DNA of 6,896 bases from an uncultured Erysipelotrichaceae bacterium (GCA_900550005.1 URQL01000089.1:1-6896), one strand, 5' to 3'. Positions 1 to 5,998 are shown, numbered from the stretch's first letter. Notes: generated from the sequence alone by a model not told the origin. Numbers and translations are program-made.

Positions 1-970
1 ACAGATCATTGGCGGCATTGTGGCAATTATCATGGGACTTCTGGTTAAAAAAATCCGCGTATTTTTCCCGCCGCTGATTACAGGAACCGTTGTATTTACA
101 ATCGGACTTTCCCTTTATCCGACAGCAATTAATTATATGGCCGGCGGAACAAGTAATTCGGATTATGGTTCCTGGCAGAACTGGCTTGTGGCATTTCTGA
201 CACTGGCAGTTGTGACAGGACTGAATCATTTTGGCAGGGGTATCCTGAAACTGGCCTCTATTTTAATTGGTATCATTGTAGGATACGTGGTTTCAATTCC
301 GTTTGGAATGGTCAGTCTGTCAAGCGTGGGACAGGCAAAAATGTTTCAGCTTCCGCAGTTCATGCATTTTGGAATTCATTTTGAGATTTCTGCCTGTGTG
401 GCAATCGGGCTGCTGTTTGCAATCAACTCTGTTCAGGCAATCGGAGATTATTCTGCGACAACGATCGGTGCTATGGATCGTGAACCGGAAGACAGAGAAT
501 TACAGAATGGTATCACTGCATATGGAGTAACAAATATAATCGGAGCTCTGCTTGGCGGACTTCCGACAGCAACGTACAGTCAGAATGTTGGTATCGTGAC
601 AACGACAAAGGTTATTAATCGCTGGGTGCTTGGGCTGGCAGCCGTGATCCTTGGTGTCGCCGGAATCGTACCGAAGTTTTCTGCGCTGCTGACTACGATT
701 CCACAGTGTGTTCTTGGTGGGGCGACGGTTTCTGTATTTGCTTCGATCGCCATGACCGGAATGAAGCTGGTAGCGTCCGAAGAGATGGATTACCGAAATT
801 CCTCAATCGTTGGTCTTGCGGCAGCAATCGGTGTGGGTGTTTCACAGGCATCCGCAGCACTTGCAAGCTTTCCGGAGTGGGTAACAACGATTTTTGGTAA
901 ATCTCCTGTCGTTTTAGCGACAATTACCGCTATCTTTTTAAATTTAGTCTTACCTAAAGAAAAAAATTAA
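1..970 (+). CDS. NCS2/NAT family nucleobase (xanthine/uracil-type) permease, 5'-truncated
   Basis: This is an integral inner-membrane symporter that imports a purine or pyrimidine base with H+ or Na+. The reading frame is open from base 2, so the N-terminus lies outside the window; the GTG at 20 is an internal valine codon, not a start. About 322 residues are visible, mostly hydrophobic helices joined by short loops. At 581-610 the sequence QNVGIVTTTK fits the family signature [QEP]-N-x-G-x(4)-T-[RKG] and is followed by an arginine (INR). Upstream lies the TM8-type element QAIGD, where well-studied members (XanQ, UraA) carry a glutamate in place of Q. Substrate cannot be fixed; xanthine or uric acid is my best guess. 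Codon use is odd: of 29 leucines before ~900, 27 are CTG/CTT and 2 TTA, whereas the last four are all TTA. This suggests a recombination or assembly junction inside the gene's 3' end. Confidence 0.9.
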   Translation, partial: QIIGGIVAIIMGLLVKKIRVFFPPLITGTVVFTIGLSLYPTAINYMAGGTSNSDYGSWQNWLVAFLTLAVVTGLNHFGRGILKLASILIGIIVGYVVSIPFGMVSLSSVGQAKMFQLPQFMHFGIHFEISACVAIGLLFAINSVQAIGDYSATTIGAMDREPEDRELQNGITAYGVTNIIGALLGGLPTATYSQNVGIVTTTKVINRWVLGLAAVILGVAGIVPKFSALLTTIPQCVLGGATVSVFASIAMTGMKLVASEEMDYRNSSIVGLAAAIGVGVSQASAALASFPEWVTTIFGKSPVVLATITAIFLNLVLPKEKN

Positions 971-993
971 CTCATCTAGCGATGAGTTTTTTT
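969..993. terminator. Shared bidirectional intrinsic terminator
   Basis: A perfect 8-bp stem (AACTCATC at 969-976, GATGAGTT at 981-988) with loop TAGC is followed on the plus strand by a T run to 993. On the minus strand the same hairpin is followed by AATTTTTTT-type sequence (961-968), so it can end both convergent genes. The permease TAA (968-970) touches the left arm, and the patB-type gene's TAG (976-978) lies in the arm/loop. The two coding regions are therefore only 5 nt apart, and the last codons of the minus gene are part of the hairpin. Confidence 0.85.
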
Positions 994-2103
994 ATAGGCT
1001 TCTTCAATTCGATCAAAAGCTTCTTTAATATTTTGTCTACTTGTAGCAATATTAACACGCACATAACCATTACCTTGATAATGTTCACCATCTGTAAAAC
1101 TTACTTTTGCATGTTCTAAAATCCATTTTGCAGGCTCATCAAAATAATCTGTTAAATCGATCCACATCAAATAAGTCGCTTGTAAATGAGGATAACGTGC
1201 TTTAGGAAATACTGTTTTTAATCTTTCTTCGACATAATCACGATTCCCTCTTAAATAATCAAGAACTTGTTCTTTCCAATCTTGGCCTTTTTGATAAGCA
1301 ACTTTAGCTGCTACTTTTGATAATAAGACCGGTTCACTCATAAAGATCGTATGTTTAAATTTATCTCTTAATTCATCGTTTTTAATAATTGCAAAAGCAA
1401 AAGGTAACCCTGCCATATTATAAGTTTTTCCTGGTGCCATTAAGATAATCGAATGATCTCGAGCATAATCATCAACATCTAGCATCGTTGTATGTTGTCC
1501 TTCATAAATGATTTCACAATGAATTTCATCTGAAACAATGATCATATCATGTTTCTTACAAAACTTTGATAATTCTTGTAATTCTTGTTTCGTATAGACT
1601 TTTCCTAATGGGTTATGAGGATTACAAAACATGAATTGGTCGATCCCTTCATGCCAAGCTTCTTCCATTGCTTCAACATCAAGTGAATAATGTTCATCTT
1701 GATTGATCATCTTCGTTGTCACTAATTCTTTCTTTTCTTCTTCAATTGCTTCTAATAACATATTGTAATTTGGAGTAATAGACATGACTCCACTTTTAGC
1801 CATGTTGGCACAAACATGAAAAGCCGGAACGATACCAGGTATTAATACAAACCATTCTTTTTTAGTTTCTTGATGATAAGTGGTATTATACCAATCCACT
1901 AAAGTATCGACTAATTCTTGATCTTCTAAACTATAACCAAATACACCATGTTCAATACGTTTAATGAGTGCTTCTTGAATAACAGGAGCTAGTTCAAAAT
2001 CCATATCGGCTATGCCAAATGGAAGTACTCCTTCTTCAACGATATCCCATTTAATACAATTCGTATTTTTTCGATTTATTTTTTTATCAAAATTATATCT
2101 CAC
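976..2103 (-). CDS. patB: PatB/MalY-type PLP-dependent C-S lyase (cystathionine beta-lyase / aminotransferase fold)
   Basis: This is a cytoplasmic fold-type I PLP enzyme, expected to cleave cystathionine or cysteine conjugates to a thiol or homocysteine, pyruvate and ammonia. It has 375 residues, close to the 385-390 usual for PatB/MalY. Visible marks are the N-terminal NTNCIKWD segment, IADMDF (31-36), PGIVPAF (89-95), CNPHNPLG (160-167) with the PLP-contacting Asn, SDEIH (191-195) with the PLP-pyridine Asp192, APGKTYNMAGL with the Schiff-base Lys226, and VRVNIATSR with the carboxylate-binding Arg349. The start is GTG (2101-2103), preceded by AAAGGAAG at a normal distance; the N-terminal match to the family supports it. 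It is the last gene of the minus-strand series, 85 nt after the radical-SAM gene, and ends in the shared terminator. Family call is firm. The exact substrate, or a MalY-like regulatory role, is unknown. Confidence 0.88.
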   Translation of the reverse strand: MRYNFDKKINRKNTNCIKWDIVEEGVLPFGIADMDFELAPVIQEALIKRIEHGVFGYSLEDQELVDTLVDWYNTTYHQETKKEWFVLIPGIVPAFHVCANMAKSGVMSITPNYNMLLEAIEEEKKELVTTKMINQDEHYSLDVEAMEEAWHEGIDQFMFCNPHNPLGKVYTKQELQELSKFCKKHDMIIVSDEIHCEIIYEGQHTTMLDVDDYARDHSIILMAPGKTYNMAGLPFAFAIIKNDELRDKFKHTIFMSEPVLLSKVAAKVAYQKGQDWKEQVLDYLRGNRDYVEERLKTVFPKARYPHLQATYLMWIDLTDYFDEPAKWILEHAKVSFTDGEHYQGNGYVRVNIATSRQNIKEAFDRIEEAYKKTHR

Positions 2104-2152
2104 TCTTTTTCTTCCTTTCTTTTTTATCCTACTTTCACTTTAATTTGATTTT

Positions 2153-2178
2153 ATTATAAACTATTTTTATTAAAGCAA
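2153..2178 (-). promoter_or_regulatory. Possible promoter for the patB-type gene
   Basis: In the 85-nt gap before this gene the minus strand has a perfect TATAAT (2153-2158). About 50 nt separate it from the GTG start, and TTGCTT (2173-2178) lies upstream. The spacing is only 14 nt, and other T-rich -35 choices (TTTTGC or TTTTTG, 16-17 nt away) are weak. In DNA this AT-rich a TATAAT can arise by chance, so I treat it as a candidate only. If real, patB can be expressed apart from the genes upstream. Confidence 0.3.
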
Positions 2179-2188
2179 AAATATTTTT

Positions 2189-3265
2189 TTATCTTTTCAA
2201 CATATCTTTTCCTATTGCATAAAAGATTTGATAAGTTTCTTCTAAAAATTTTTGGTATCCACACATTGAATGGTTCATATAAACATCTTGCATGCGATGA
2301 CATTGACCATGACAAAGTTTGATAAATTTACATGTCTTACAATGTTTCGATAATATTCTAGGTCGCTCTACAAATTTTTGACTATGGATATGTAATTGAT
2401 TTAAATCATCATTTCGAATATTTCCTAGGTAATAATCTTGAATACAATAAAAATCACACGGATAAACATCTCCGCTTGCTTCAATCACATTTTGCATCGA
2501 ACATTTTCCAAGCATTCCGCATAAACTTGGATAACGTCCTTGAAATAAAGTTATCAATTGATCAAATAGGCCTACCGACATCCAATCTCCTTTTTTATAA
2601 TCTTGATACCAACATTCAAAAAAGGTATGATAAAACGCATAAAATTGTTGTGGAGATAGACTATACCTATCTTGTTTTATATTGAGTTTTGCTAAACAAG
2701 GGGTTAATTGAATAGCATTAAAATGATGTTGTTTATAAAATGAATAAAGCTTTTTAGGTTGTTTACTTAATGAAGATGTCAAAGTCGTTAGAATTTGATA
2801 ATCAACTTTTTCTTGATTAAGTAATTCAATAGGATGCATTATTTTTTCAAAAGTACCACGATACTGATGATCTTTTCGTAACTTATCATGATGACTTTGA
2901 GGTCCATCTAAAGAAATACCTACTAAAAAATGATATTGTTTAAAAAGTTGAATCCAATCTTTATTTAGTGCATAACCATTTGTTTGAATCACATAATGAA
3001 TTTTCTGTTGATCTTTATGTTGATTAACATAGGCAATAAACTTCTTAAAAAAATCAATTCCAGCTAGTGTAGGTTCTCCGCCTTGAAAAGCATAAGTTAT
3101 TTCATTACTAAAAGCTAATGATTTTAAAATAAGTGATTGCATAGTTGAATCATCCATGATTTGTAGAATTTGTTTTTGATAATGAGATACATCTTGGTAA
3201 AAACAATAGGAACAACGCATATTGCATAAAGCTGAAGAGGGTTTAACTAAATAGTATTGATGCAT
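2189..3265 (-). CDS. Radical SAM/SPASM protein, anaerobic sulfatase-maturating enzyme (anSME)-like
   Basis: This is a cytoplasmic, oxygen-sensitive iron-sulfur enzyme. Members of the anSME family oxidise an active-site Cys or Ser of a sulfatase to formylglycine using S-adenosylmethionine. The protein has 358 residues. The SAM cluster motif is CxxxCxxC (C14, C18, C21, then F), followed by GGEPTL (62-67), QTNG (94-97) and SLDGP (118-122), all placed as in radical-SAM TIM barrels. The C-terminal SPASM region carries C249, C255, C270, C274, C309, C312, C318, C322 and C335. YPCDFY (D271) corresponds to the segment holding the proposed catalytic Asp of the Clostridium perfringens enzyme. ATG (3263-3265) has AGAGG 5 nt upstream. 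It lies 42 nt after the deacetylase gene. No sulfatase is visible, so a different peptide substrate cannot be excluded. Radical-SAM/SPASM is near certain; anSME is likely. Confidence 0.85.
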   Translation of the reverse strand: MHQYYLVKPSSALCNMRCSYCFYQDVSHYQKQILQIMDDSTMQSLILKSLAFSNEITYAFQGGEPTLAGIDFFKKFIAYVNQHKDQQKIHYVIQTNGYALNKDWIQLFKQYHFLVGISLDGPQSHHDKLRKDHQYRGTFEKIMHPIELLNQEKVDYQILTTLTSSLSKQPKKLYSFYKQHHFNAIQLTPCLAKLNIKQDRYSLSPQQFYAFYHTFFECWYQDYKKGDWMSVGLFDQLITLFQGRYPSLCGMLGKCSMQNVIEASGDVYPCDFYCIQDYYLGNIRNDDLNQLHIHSQKFVERPRILSKHCKTCKFIKLCHGQCHRMQDVYMNHSMCGYQKFLEETYQIFYAIGKDMLKR

Positions 3266-3284
3266 ATTTTCCTCTAAAAGATTT

Positions 3285-3309
3285 AAAAAAAGAAGATAAA
3301 TCTTCTTTT
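3285..3309 (-). terminator. AT-rich intrinsic terminator after the deacetylase gene
   Basis: On the minus strand the arm AAAAGAAGA (3309-3301), loop TTTA and arm TCTTCTTTT (3296-3288) form a perfect 9-bp stem, and further T residues run to 3285. The first arm starts inside the TAA of the deacetylase gene (3308-3310). The stem has only two G-C pairs, so termination may be partial, letting some transcripts reach the radical-SAM gene, for which I see no convincing promoter of its own. Confidence 0.55.
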
Positions 3310-4099
3310 ATAAAACTTCTTTAAATGAAACGATTTCAATATGATTTTCTTTGATCCAAGATTTGATTTCATCTGAAGTCATGCAATCTAAATCAATCGC
3401 TCTACAAGTCGTAAAACTTGTTAGTTTAAACAATTCAGCATCTACATAACCACAATGAGAGATCACATAACCAATTTCACTATCTAACATATGAGCTTTA
3501 TCTTCAACTAGCCATTCAATTGGCTTTTCAGCTAATTGTTCTTGAGCATTTCCAAAGACATACCATCCCATGCCTCCTTGAACGACATCATCTCGATCCA
3601 TAAATTGGGATGTTGTGATAATATTATATTCTTTACCTAATTTTTCTGTCACTTTTGCTGTTGTTTTTGTGCCATAAGCATGATTATGAATATAATCTGG
3701 TTTCTTTCCTACCACTGTAATAAATTTTTCAATTTGAGCTTTAAATTCAACATAAAGTTCATCTTCATGACTCGCTAAATGGTCATGGTCATTTTCATCT
3801 GTATCAAAAGCACGATTTTCTTTAGATCCATAAAAATTACCATTTTCTTTTGTAAGAGTAGGAATTTGATCGTGTGGAAGTAAAGCTGGACCTGTTGATG
3901 CATTTAAATCAATGCCAAAAGATATTTGATCAAGATAAGGTCTAATCCATTCAATACATTCTTCGATCCAAGGCATATTCATAAAAGCACCGGTTGCTCG
4001 AACTACTCCCTTTTCAATACCATGGATACATCCACGAGCTACAGCTCTAGTCATACCATAATCATCTGATTGTACAATTAATTTCATTCTATCCACCAT
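3308..4099 (-). CDS. chbG: ChbG/YdjC-family carbohydrate deacetylase
   Basis: This is a metal-dependent amidohydrolase. Characterised relatives remove an acetyl group from chito-oligosaccharides or their phosphorylated forms in the cytoplasm. It has 263 residues from ATG 4097-4099. A second in-frame ATG (4085-4087) gives the more typical N-terminus MKLIVQSDDYG and has GGTGG 5 nt upstream; the outer ATG has AAGGA. Both are usable and the inner one may be the true start. Motifs, numbered from the outer Met, are SDDYG with metal-site D12/D13, GIDLN at 62-66, the HNH segment H138-H140, and SHCGYVD at 214-220. Most family members have GIHLN and HPG; here Asp64 replaces the metal-binding His and Cys216 replaces Pro. 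I recall a Firmicute subfamily with GIDIN, so this is probably a subfamily trait rather than decay. No PTS or glycosidase gene is next to it, so the substrate is open. Confidence 0.85.
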   Translation of the reverse strand: MVDRMKLIVQSDDYGMTRAVARGCIHGIEKGVVRATGAFMNMPWIEECIEWIRPYLDQISFGIDLNASTGPALLPHDQIPTLTKENGNFYGSKENRAFDTDENDHDHLASHEDELYVEFKAQIEKFITVVGKKPDYIHNHAYGTKTTAKVTEKLGKEYNIITTSQFMDRDDVVQGGMGWYVFGNAQEQLAEKPIEWLVEDKAHMLDSEIGYVISHCGYVDAELFKLTSFTTCRAIDLDCMTSDEIKSWIKENHIEIVSFKEVL

Positions 4100-4108
4100 C
4101 CTTTTTCC

Positions 4109-4125
4109 TTATCATACCATGATAA
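4109..4125 (-). repeat. Perfect inverted repeat upstream of the deacetylase gene
   Basis: TTATCAT and ATGATAA form a perfect 7-bp inverted repeat around a 3-nt centre, just upstream of the ribosome binding site of the deacetylase gene. No T run follows on the minus strand, so it does not look like a terminator. An operator for a local repressor, or a small 5' hairpin affecting translation, would fit. It could also be chance in AT-rich DNA. Confidence 0.35.
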
Positions 4126-4156
4126 TTTATAAATAAAAAGCCCTTACAAAATAAAT

Positions 4157-5098
4157 TTATTCCTCTTCAAAAAGAATTCGATAATCTAATACGTGGTGAT
4201 CAATTTTCAACATTTCCTCTTTAGTCAGAATTATAGAAGGACATCTCCCACAATCACTGCACCCATTACAAATGCCTCTTGATCCACATTCAATACATTG
4301 TTCTCGATAATGTGGTTCATAAACATCTTGAAACAAAGAAAGTTGATTTGTTTTTAAGTGAAAGGTCACTATTTTCCCTGAATATTGCAATCCTGATTTA
4401 TAAGCTTGTTTAGCCTGTTTTTGTTTAGAAACAATACGGTAGATCGTTTGATCTTTTTTATAATAAGTCCCTGTTTCAATAAAACAAAATTTAATATTTT
4501 TAGCTTTAGCTTGTCTAAAAAGAGATTCTACCCATTCATGGTGATTACAACGATTCGATCCATAGTTTTCTCCTCCAACAACAACTTGATCGATTTGCAT
4601 TTGTTCTAAATACTTACTTAAATCGATTGAACCAATGAGAGGAGCGCACATAATCCCTTTATGTTTAGCTGGAATATGCATTAAGATAGGCAAACGTAAA
4701 TCTGCTTGTCTTTGATTTTCACAAGTCACATTAAGAAATACGTTATCATATCCTTCATTCCAATCTAAAGGTAAACAATCACGAATTCGATTTGCCCGTT
4801 TAGTCAATATATAAAAAATCACATCTGGTCTTTGTTTGATGATTTGCCATACTTCCTCACGCCACTTATCCGCTTCTTCTAAAAAGAAATCAGAGTTCAT
4901 ACAAACCCTTAATATTTCTCCACTTTTGATTTTATATTGGCCATAACGATCTTTTTCTAAAGGATAATAGAAACTTTGTGTTTTATAGATCTTCGTTCCA
5001 TCTAATCCTCTTTTATGATCGTTATACATCATATAACAATGTTTACACCCTTCACTGATTTTAGTACAGCCATGCCAAGGGTTCCAAATATCATGCAT
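4157..5098 (-). CDS. DUF5131 (phage Gp37/Gp68-type, three-Cys motif) probable iron-sulfur protein
   Basis: Family PF07505 has no settled function; its N-terminal three-cysteine motif resembles that of radical-SAM enzymes. The protein has 313 residues from ATG 5096-5098. I prefer this ATG over TTG 5102-5104 because GAAGG lies 8 nt upstream of it but only 2 nt from the TTG. Visible are WNPWHGC...GCKHCY (C11, C18, C21: C-x6-C-x2-C), LTKR (98-101), NVFLNVTCENQ, the IPAKHKG segment with CAPLIGSIDL, and VVVGGENYG near 173-181, all in the family's order. The C-terminus adds a six-cysteine cluster (C268, C271, C277, C280, C283, C286). Its last four are spaced CxxCxxCxxC and followed by Pro, much like a ferredoxin-type [4Fe-4S] site. 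The start overlaps the macrodomain stop by 8 nt, which implies translational coupling and a shared task. Family call is strong; function is unknown. Confidence 0.82.
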   Translation of the reverse strand: MHDIWNPWHGCTKISEGCKHCYMMYNDHKRGLDGTKIYKTQSFYYPLEKDRYGQYKIKSGEILRVCMNSDFFLEEADKWREEVWQIIKQRPDVIFYILTKRANRIRDCLPLDWNEGYDNVFLNVTCENQRQADLRLPILMHIPAKHKGIMCAPLIGSIDLSKYLEQMQIDQVVVGGENYGSNRCNHHEWVESLFRQAKAKNIKFCFIETGTYYKKDQTIYRIVSKQKQAKQAYKSGLQYSGKIVTFHLKTNQLSLFQDVYEPHYREQCIECGSRGICNGCSDCGRCPSIILTKEEMLKIDHHVLDYRILFEEE

Positions 5099-5848
5099 AA
5101 TCAATACCTTCTTCTTCTAAGATTTTTTCATAAATTTGCTTATCTTGATTATCAAATACATTAAAAACAATTTGGATAGGACATTTTTTTTGTAATCTTT
5201 TAACCGTTTTTATTGCAATCTTGGCTGCTTTTTCTTTAGGAAAACCAAATACACCTGTTGATATACAACAAAAGGCTAAAATCTTAATCGAATGTTCATA
5301 GGCACATTTCATACATTTTTCATAACAACTTTCTAATTGTTTAATCGCAATAGGCGTTAATTTTCCTTGAACAATAGGTCCTACGGTATGAATAATGTGT
5401 TGACTTGGTAAATTATAAGCTAATGTCAGTTTAGCTTGTCCTATTGGTTCTAAATGACCTTGTTTTTTCATCATTTCAAAACAAGCAAGTCTTAAACACA
5501 TACCAGCAAAGGTATGGATCGCATTATCAATACAATGATAACCAGGTACAAAACATCCTAACATTTGATTATTTGTAGCATTGACAATCGCATCAACTTT
5601 AAAAGTTGTGATATTCCCTTTAAAAAGGAGTATCTTTTTATCTTTAAAGTCTGGTTGAATAACCGGACGATGAAGTCCTTGTAAATATTCATCTTCTAAT
5701 TTTAAATAAATTTCATTAATAGGATAAGGGTAACGTTGGTTAACTAAACTTCGGTAAAGATCAAAATCTTTTTTGCTTGTAGGTAATATGTGATTTTCTT
5801 CATTTAATAAATAATCAATTAGATATAATTTTTTTCTCTTTGGTTCAT
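5091..5848 (-). CDS. Zinc-dependent macrodomain protein-ADP-ribose hydrolase, apparent -1 frameshift near the start
   Basis: Enzymes of this group remove ADP-ribose from modified proteins. Read with one base added in the A7 run at 5829-5835, the gene encodes 252 residues, the usual size for zinc macrodomains. It would hold an N-terminal helical region (1-70), KGNITTFKVDAIVNATNN (77-94), GC-x5-HC (C99, H105, C106, the expected zinc ligands) with the following IDNAIH, HTVGP (154-158) and STGVFGFP (197-204). ATG 5846-5848 has an excellent GAGGTG 6 nt upstream, but as written it stops after nine codons (MNQREKNYI). The domain frame is otherwise open back to a TGA at 5859-5861, yet has no ATG, GTG or TTG before ATG 5562-5564, which would lose the ADP-ribose-binding Asn. 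Sequencing error, phase variation, polymerase slippage or recent inactivation are all possible. It is first in the minus-strand series and overlaps the DUF5131 gene. Confidence 0.8.
5829..5835 (-). other. A7 homopolymer at the macrodomain frameshift
   Basis: Seven A residues on the coding strand join GAG and TTATAT eight to nine codons into the gene. With eight A the good start at 5848 would read straight into the conserved macrodomain frame (MNQREKKLYLIDY); with seven it meets TAA at once. The run is long enough for replication or transcription slippage, or for a consensus base-calling error. Confidence 0.7.
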
Positions 5849-5854
5849 TTCTTT

Positions 5855-5860
5855 CACCTC
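5855..5860 (-). promoter_or_regulatory. Ribosome binding site that sets the macrodomain start
   Basis: GAGGTG on the minus strand lies 6 nt before ATG 5846-5848. It is the only good Shine-Dalgarno/ATG pair upstream of the macrodomain frame. It identifies the intended start and therefore shows that the reading frame is broken shortly after it. Confidence 0.7.
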
Positions 5861-5892
5861 ATTAATCTAACTATAATTGATTTTAATGTCTT

Positions 5893-5920
5893 TGTATAGT
5901 AGGCACTTTTTAGTAAGTAA
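5893..5920. promoter_or_regulatory. Candidate operator/promoter for the macrodomain unit
   Basis: The segment holds the direct repeats TAGTAGG (5897-5903) and TAGTAAG (5911-5917), with an ACT-AAAA-AGT type inverted element between and across them on the minus strand. This layout is reminiscent of MarR/HxlR-type repressor sites. A weak minus-strand promoter, TTACTT (5915-5920) and TATACA (5893-5898) with a 16-nt spacer, would overlap it. No regulator gene is visible, so this is a pattern-based guess. Confidence 0.3.
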
Positions 5921-5948
5921 TTTATTTGTGAATATTTTATCAAATAGC

Positions 5949-5977
5949 GTGACAAGCGCTTTCAATTATAGTATTAT
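5949..5977 (+). promoter_or_regulatory. Sigma-A-type promoter of the SDR gene
   Basis: GTGACA (5949-5954) and TATTAT (5972-5977), separated by exactly 17 nt, each match the -35 and -10 consensus at five of six positions. The ATG follows about 38 nt downstream of the -10 box, which leaves a short leader. This is the best promoter in the window. Its spacer is occupied by the cre-like site. Confidence 0.7.
5950..5964 (+). promoter_or_regulatory. cre-like catabolite-control (CcpA) site in the SDR promoter
   Basis: TGACAAGCGCTTTCA contains AAGCGCTTTCA, identical to eleven bases of the ideal cre sequence TGAAAGCGCTTTCA. The left end keeps TGA but with one extra base. The core AAGCGCTT (5954-5961) is a perfect palindrome. 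Sitting between the -10 and -35 boxes, bound CcpA would block transcription, so repression by preferred sugars is the likely effect. The site could also influence the divergent macrodomain unit. Confidence 0.55.
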
Positions 5978-5998
5978 TTTCTTATAAGTACAAGGTAC

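Noticed and set aside
20..22. GTG at 20 as the permease start
   Set aside because: The frame is open to the window edge and the preceding residues are hydrophobic membrane sequence; a normal NCS2 protein is longer at the N-terminus.
693..923. Open frames on the minus strand (693-923) and in other plus frames (303-530, 706-900)
   Set aside because: They lie wholly inside the permease gene, have no ribosome sites or recognisable sequence, and are shadows of it.
2104..2188. Terminator after the radical-SAM gene
   Set aside because: Only a short AAAAAT/ATTTTT palindrome without a loop is present; nothing stable enough to call.
2476..2685. Plus-strand open frame within the radical-SAM gene
   Set aside because: It is antisense to well-conserved coding sequence and shows no family features.
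4406..4609. Plus-strand open frame within the DUF5131 gene
   Set aside because: Its composition is that of the complement of an A-rich gene (many Phe, Ser, Ile), and it shows no start signal.
5099..5104. TTG at 5102-5104 as start of the DUF5131 protein
   Set aside because: The GAAGG ribosome site is only 2 nt from the TTG but 8 nt from ATG 5096-5098, so the ATG is preferred.
5091..5564. A 157-residue macrodomain protein starting at ATG 5562-5564
   Set aside because: It would start inside the conserved macrodomain core, without the ADP-ribose-binding Asn segment. The coding frame continues upstream with clear family sequence to about 5835, and a proper ribosome site lies at 5855-5860. The longer frameshifted gene explains the data better.
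4157..5848. Prophage remnant, suggested by the phage Gp37/Gp68 family name
   Set aside because: No integrase, structural phage gene, attachment repeat or composition change is present around the pair.
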